NCBI RefSeq assembly: GCF_024125445.1
Contig: NZ_JAMXWM010000002.1
Coordinates: 186,001-250,000 of the forward strand
DNA: 64,000 nt
Reading direction: 5' to 3'
Origin: Sporolactobacillus shoreicorticis
GTDB taxonomy: Bacteria; Bacillota; Bacilli; Bacillales; Sporolactobacillaceae
Position numbers and translations under genes: made by a program. Below, piece after piece: positions 63,425 to 64,000 of the stretch. A model generated the notes under the pieces. That model saw nothing but the letters and a program-made list of their open reading frames with translations. It was not told where the DNA came from and made no database searches. Each line of letters opens with the position of its first letter. Within the stretch, counting starts at the first letter, position 1.

Positions 63425-64000
63425 ATGACGGCATCATTACTTTATCCGGTTAACAACGGTTTTCGAAGAGACATAAAACTTGACGGTTTGTGGAAATTCA
63501 AATTTGACCCGAAGTCGGAAGGTGAAGAATTTAACTGGCAAGACGGGTTGAAAGATACGCTGGATATGCCTGTTCCATCGAGTTTCAATGATTTTTTTAC
63601 AAAGAAGGATGAACGTGAGTACACGGGTGATTTTTGGTATGAGACAGATTTCTTCGTTCCGGAAGAGTGGGAGAACCGCAGGGTATCTTTACGTTTTGAC
63701 GCGGCAACGCATCGTGCAACCGTTTATGTAAACGGTAACAAAATTATTAGTCATGAGGGTGGATTTTTGCCGTTTAATGCGGATTTGAAACAAGCAGTGT
63801 CGTTTGGCAAGAACAACAAGGTCGTTGTTAAAATCAATAATGAATTATCCAGAACAACATTGCCTTGCGGGGACACCGTGACATTGAAAAATGGGAAAAA
63901 AATGGTGCGCCCGTTCTTTGATTTCTATAATTATTCCGGATTGAACCGTTCCGTTCATTTGATCGCTCTTCCAGATGAATCTGTAGAAGACTATTCGGTT
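63425..64000 (+). CDS. uidA: Beta-glucuronidase, GH2 (5' part, cut by window edge)
   Basis: The first 192 codons match GH2 beta-glucuronidase closely: LYPVNNGFRRDIKLDGLWKF, VPSSFNDFF, VSLRFDAATHRATVYVNG, GGFLPFNADL, and FFDFYNYSGLNRSVHL, the sugar-binding and jelly-roll N-terminal domains of the UidA type. The catalytic domain lies beyond the window. No signal peptide, so cytoplasmic. TGGGGGTTGT precedes the ATG. Releases glucuronic acid from imported oligosaccharides. Confidence 0.9.
   Translation, partial: MTASLLYPVNNGFRRDIKLDGLWKFKFDPKSEGEEFNWQDGLKDTLDMPVPSSFNDFFTKKDEREYTGDFWYETDFFVPEEWENRRVSLRFDAATHRATVYVNGNKIISHEGGFLPFNADLKQAVSFGKNNKVVVKINNELSRTTLPCGDTVTLKNGKKMVRPFFDFYNYSGLNRSVHLIALPDESVEDYSV

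Overview
The window reads as a chromosomal carbohydrate-catabolism island from a low-to-moderate GC Gram-positive bacterium of class Bacilli. Supporting signs are strong GGAGG-type ribosome binding sites, CcpA-type cre sites, LevR-type sigma-54 activators with PRD/EII domains, mannose-family PTS operons, pyruvate formate-lyase, Bacilli-type pdhAB remnants, a Tn916-like remnant and an intergenic repeat resembling those common in Bacillales. A Sporolactobacillus-like or related lactic-acid-producing Bacilli lineage would fit, but that is inference.

Layout. 1-6.6 kb: edge of an MFS sugar transporter (-), an AraC regulator, a GH43 glycosidase (-), kduI, and a second MFS gene (-). 7-16.6 kb: LevR-type activator 1, a discoidin-like protein (-), a sigma-54 promoter, PTS1 (A-B-C-D), a DUF2264 protein and a GH88 unsaturated glucuronyl hydrolase. 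16.7-25.7 kb: kduD, a TIM-barrel epimerase/isomerase, KDG kinase 1, decayed pdhA/pdhB, a HAD phosphatase, an IclR (KdgR-like) regulator, a 1-kb non-coding stretch, KDPG aldolase and KDG kinase 2. 26-51.3 kb: two paralogous modules, each with two large secreted alginate-lyase-like proteins (called A and B here), a LevR-type activator and a sigma-54-driven PTS. Module 1 is A1-B1-LevR2-PTS2 (with an esterase gene inside the PTS operon). Module 2 is B2-A2-LevR3-PTS3, followed by a GH36 alpha-galactosidase. 51.3-57 kb: IS remnant, AraC regulator (-), and a GH28-like gene with PTS4. 57.2-58.5 kb: remnants of a Tn916-like element and of an IS1182-type transposase. 58.5-61.6 kb: pflA and pflB (-). 62-64 kb: a small orphan gene, a GntR/FCD regulator, and the start of a beta-glucuronidase gene under a perfect cre match.

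Working model (inference). Secreted lyases A and B cut a uronic-acid-containing polysaccharide by beta-elimination. The oligosaccharides enter through mannose-family PTSs and are trimmed inside by GH88, DUF2264, esterase, GH36, GH28-like, GH43 and beta-glucuronidase. The released 4,5-unsaturated uronate goes through KduI, KduD, KDG kinase and KDPG aldolase to pyruvate and glyceraldehyde-3-phosphate; pyruvate can pass to PFL. Control appears layered: LevR activators at sigma-54 promoters with phased upstream boxes, cre sites on the levR promoters themselves, and a 37-bp inverted-repeat operator candidate (GTTTC-N27-GAAAC) at kduI and kduD, with weaker copies at eda and pflB, as a candidate site for the IclR regulator.
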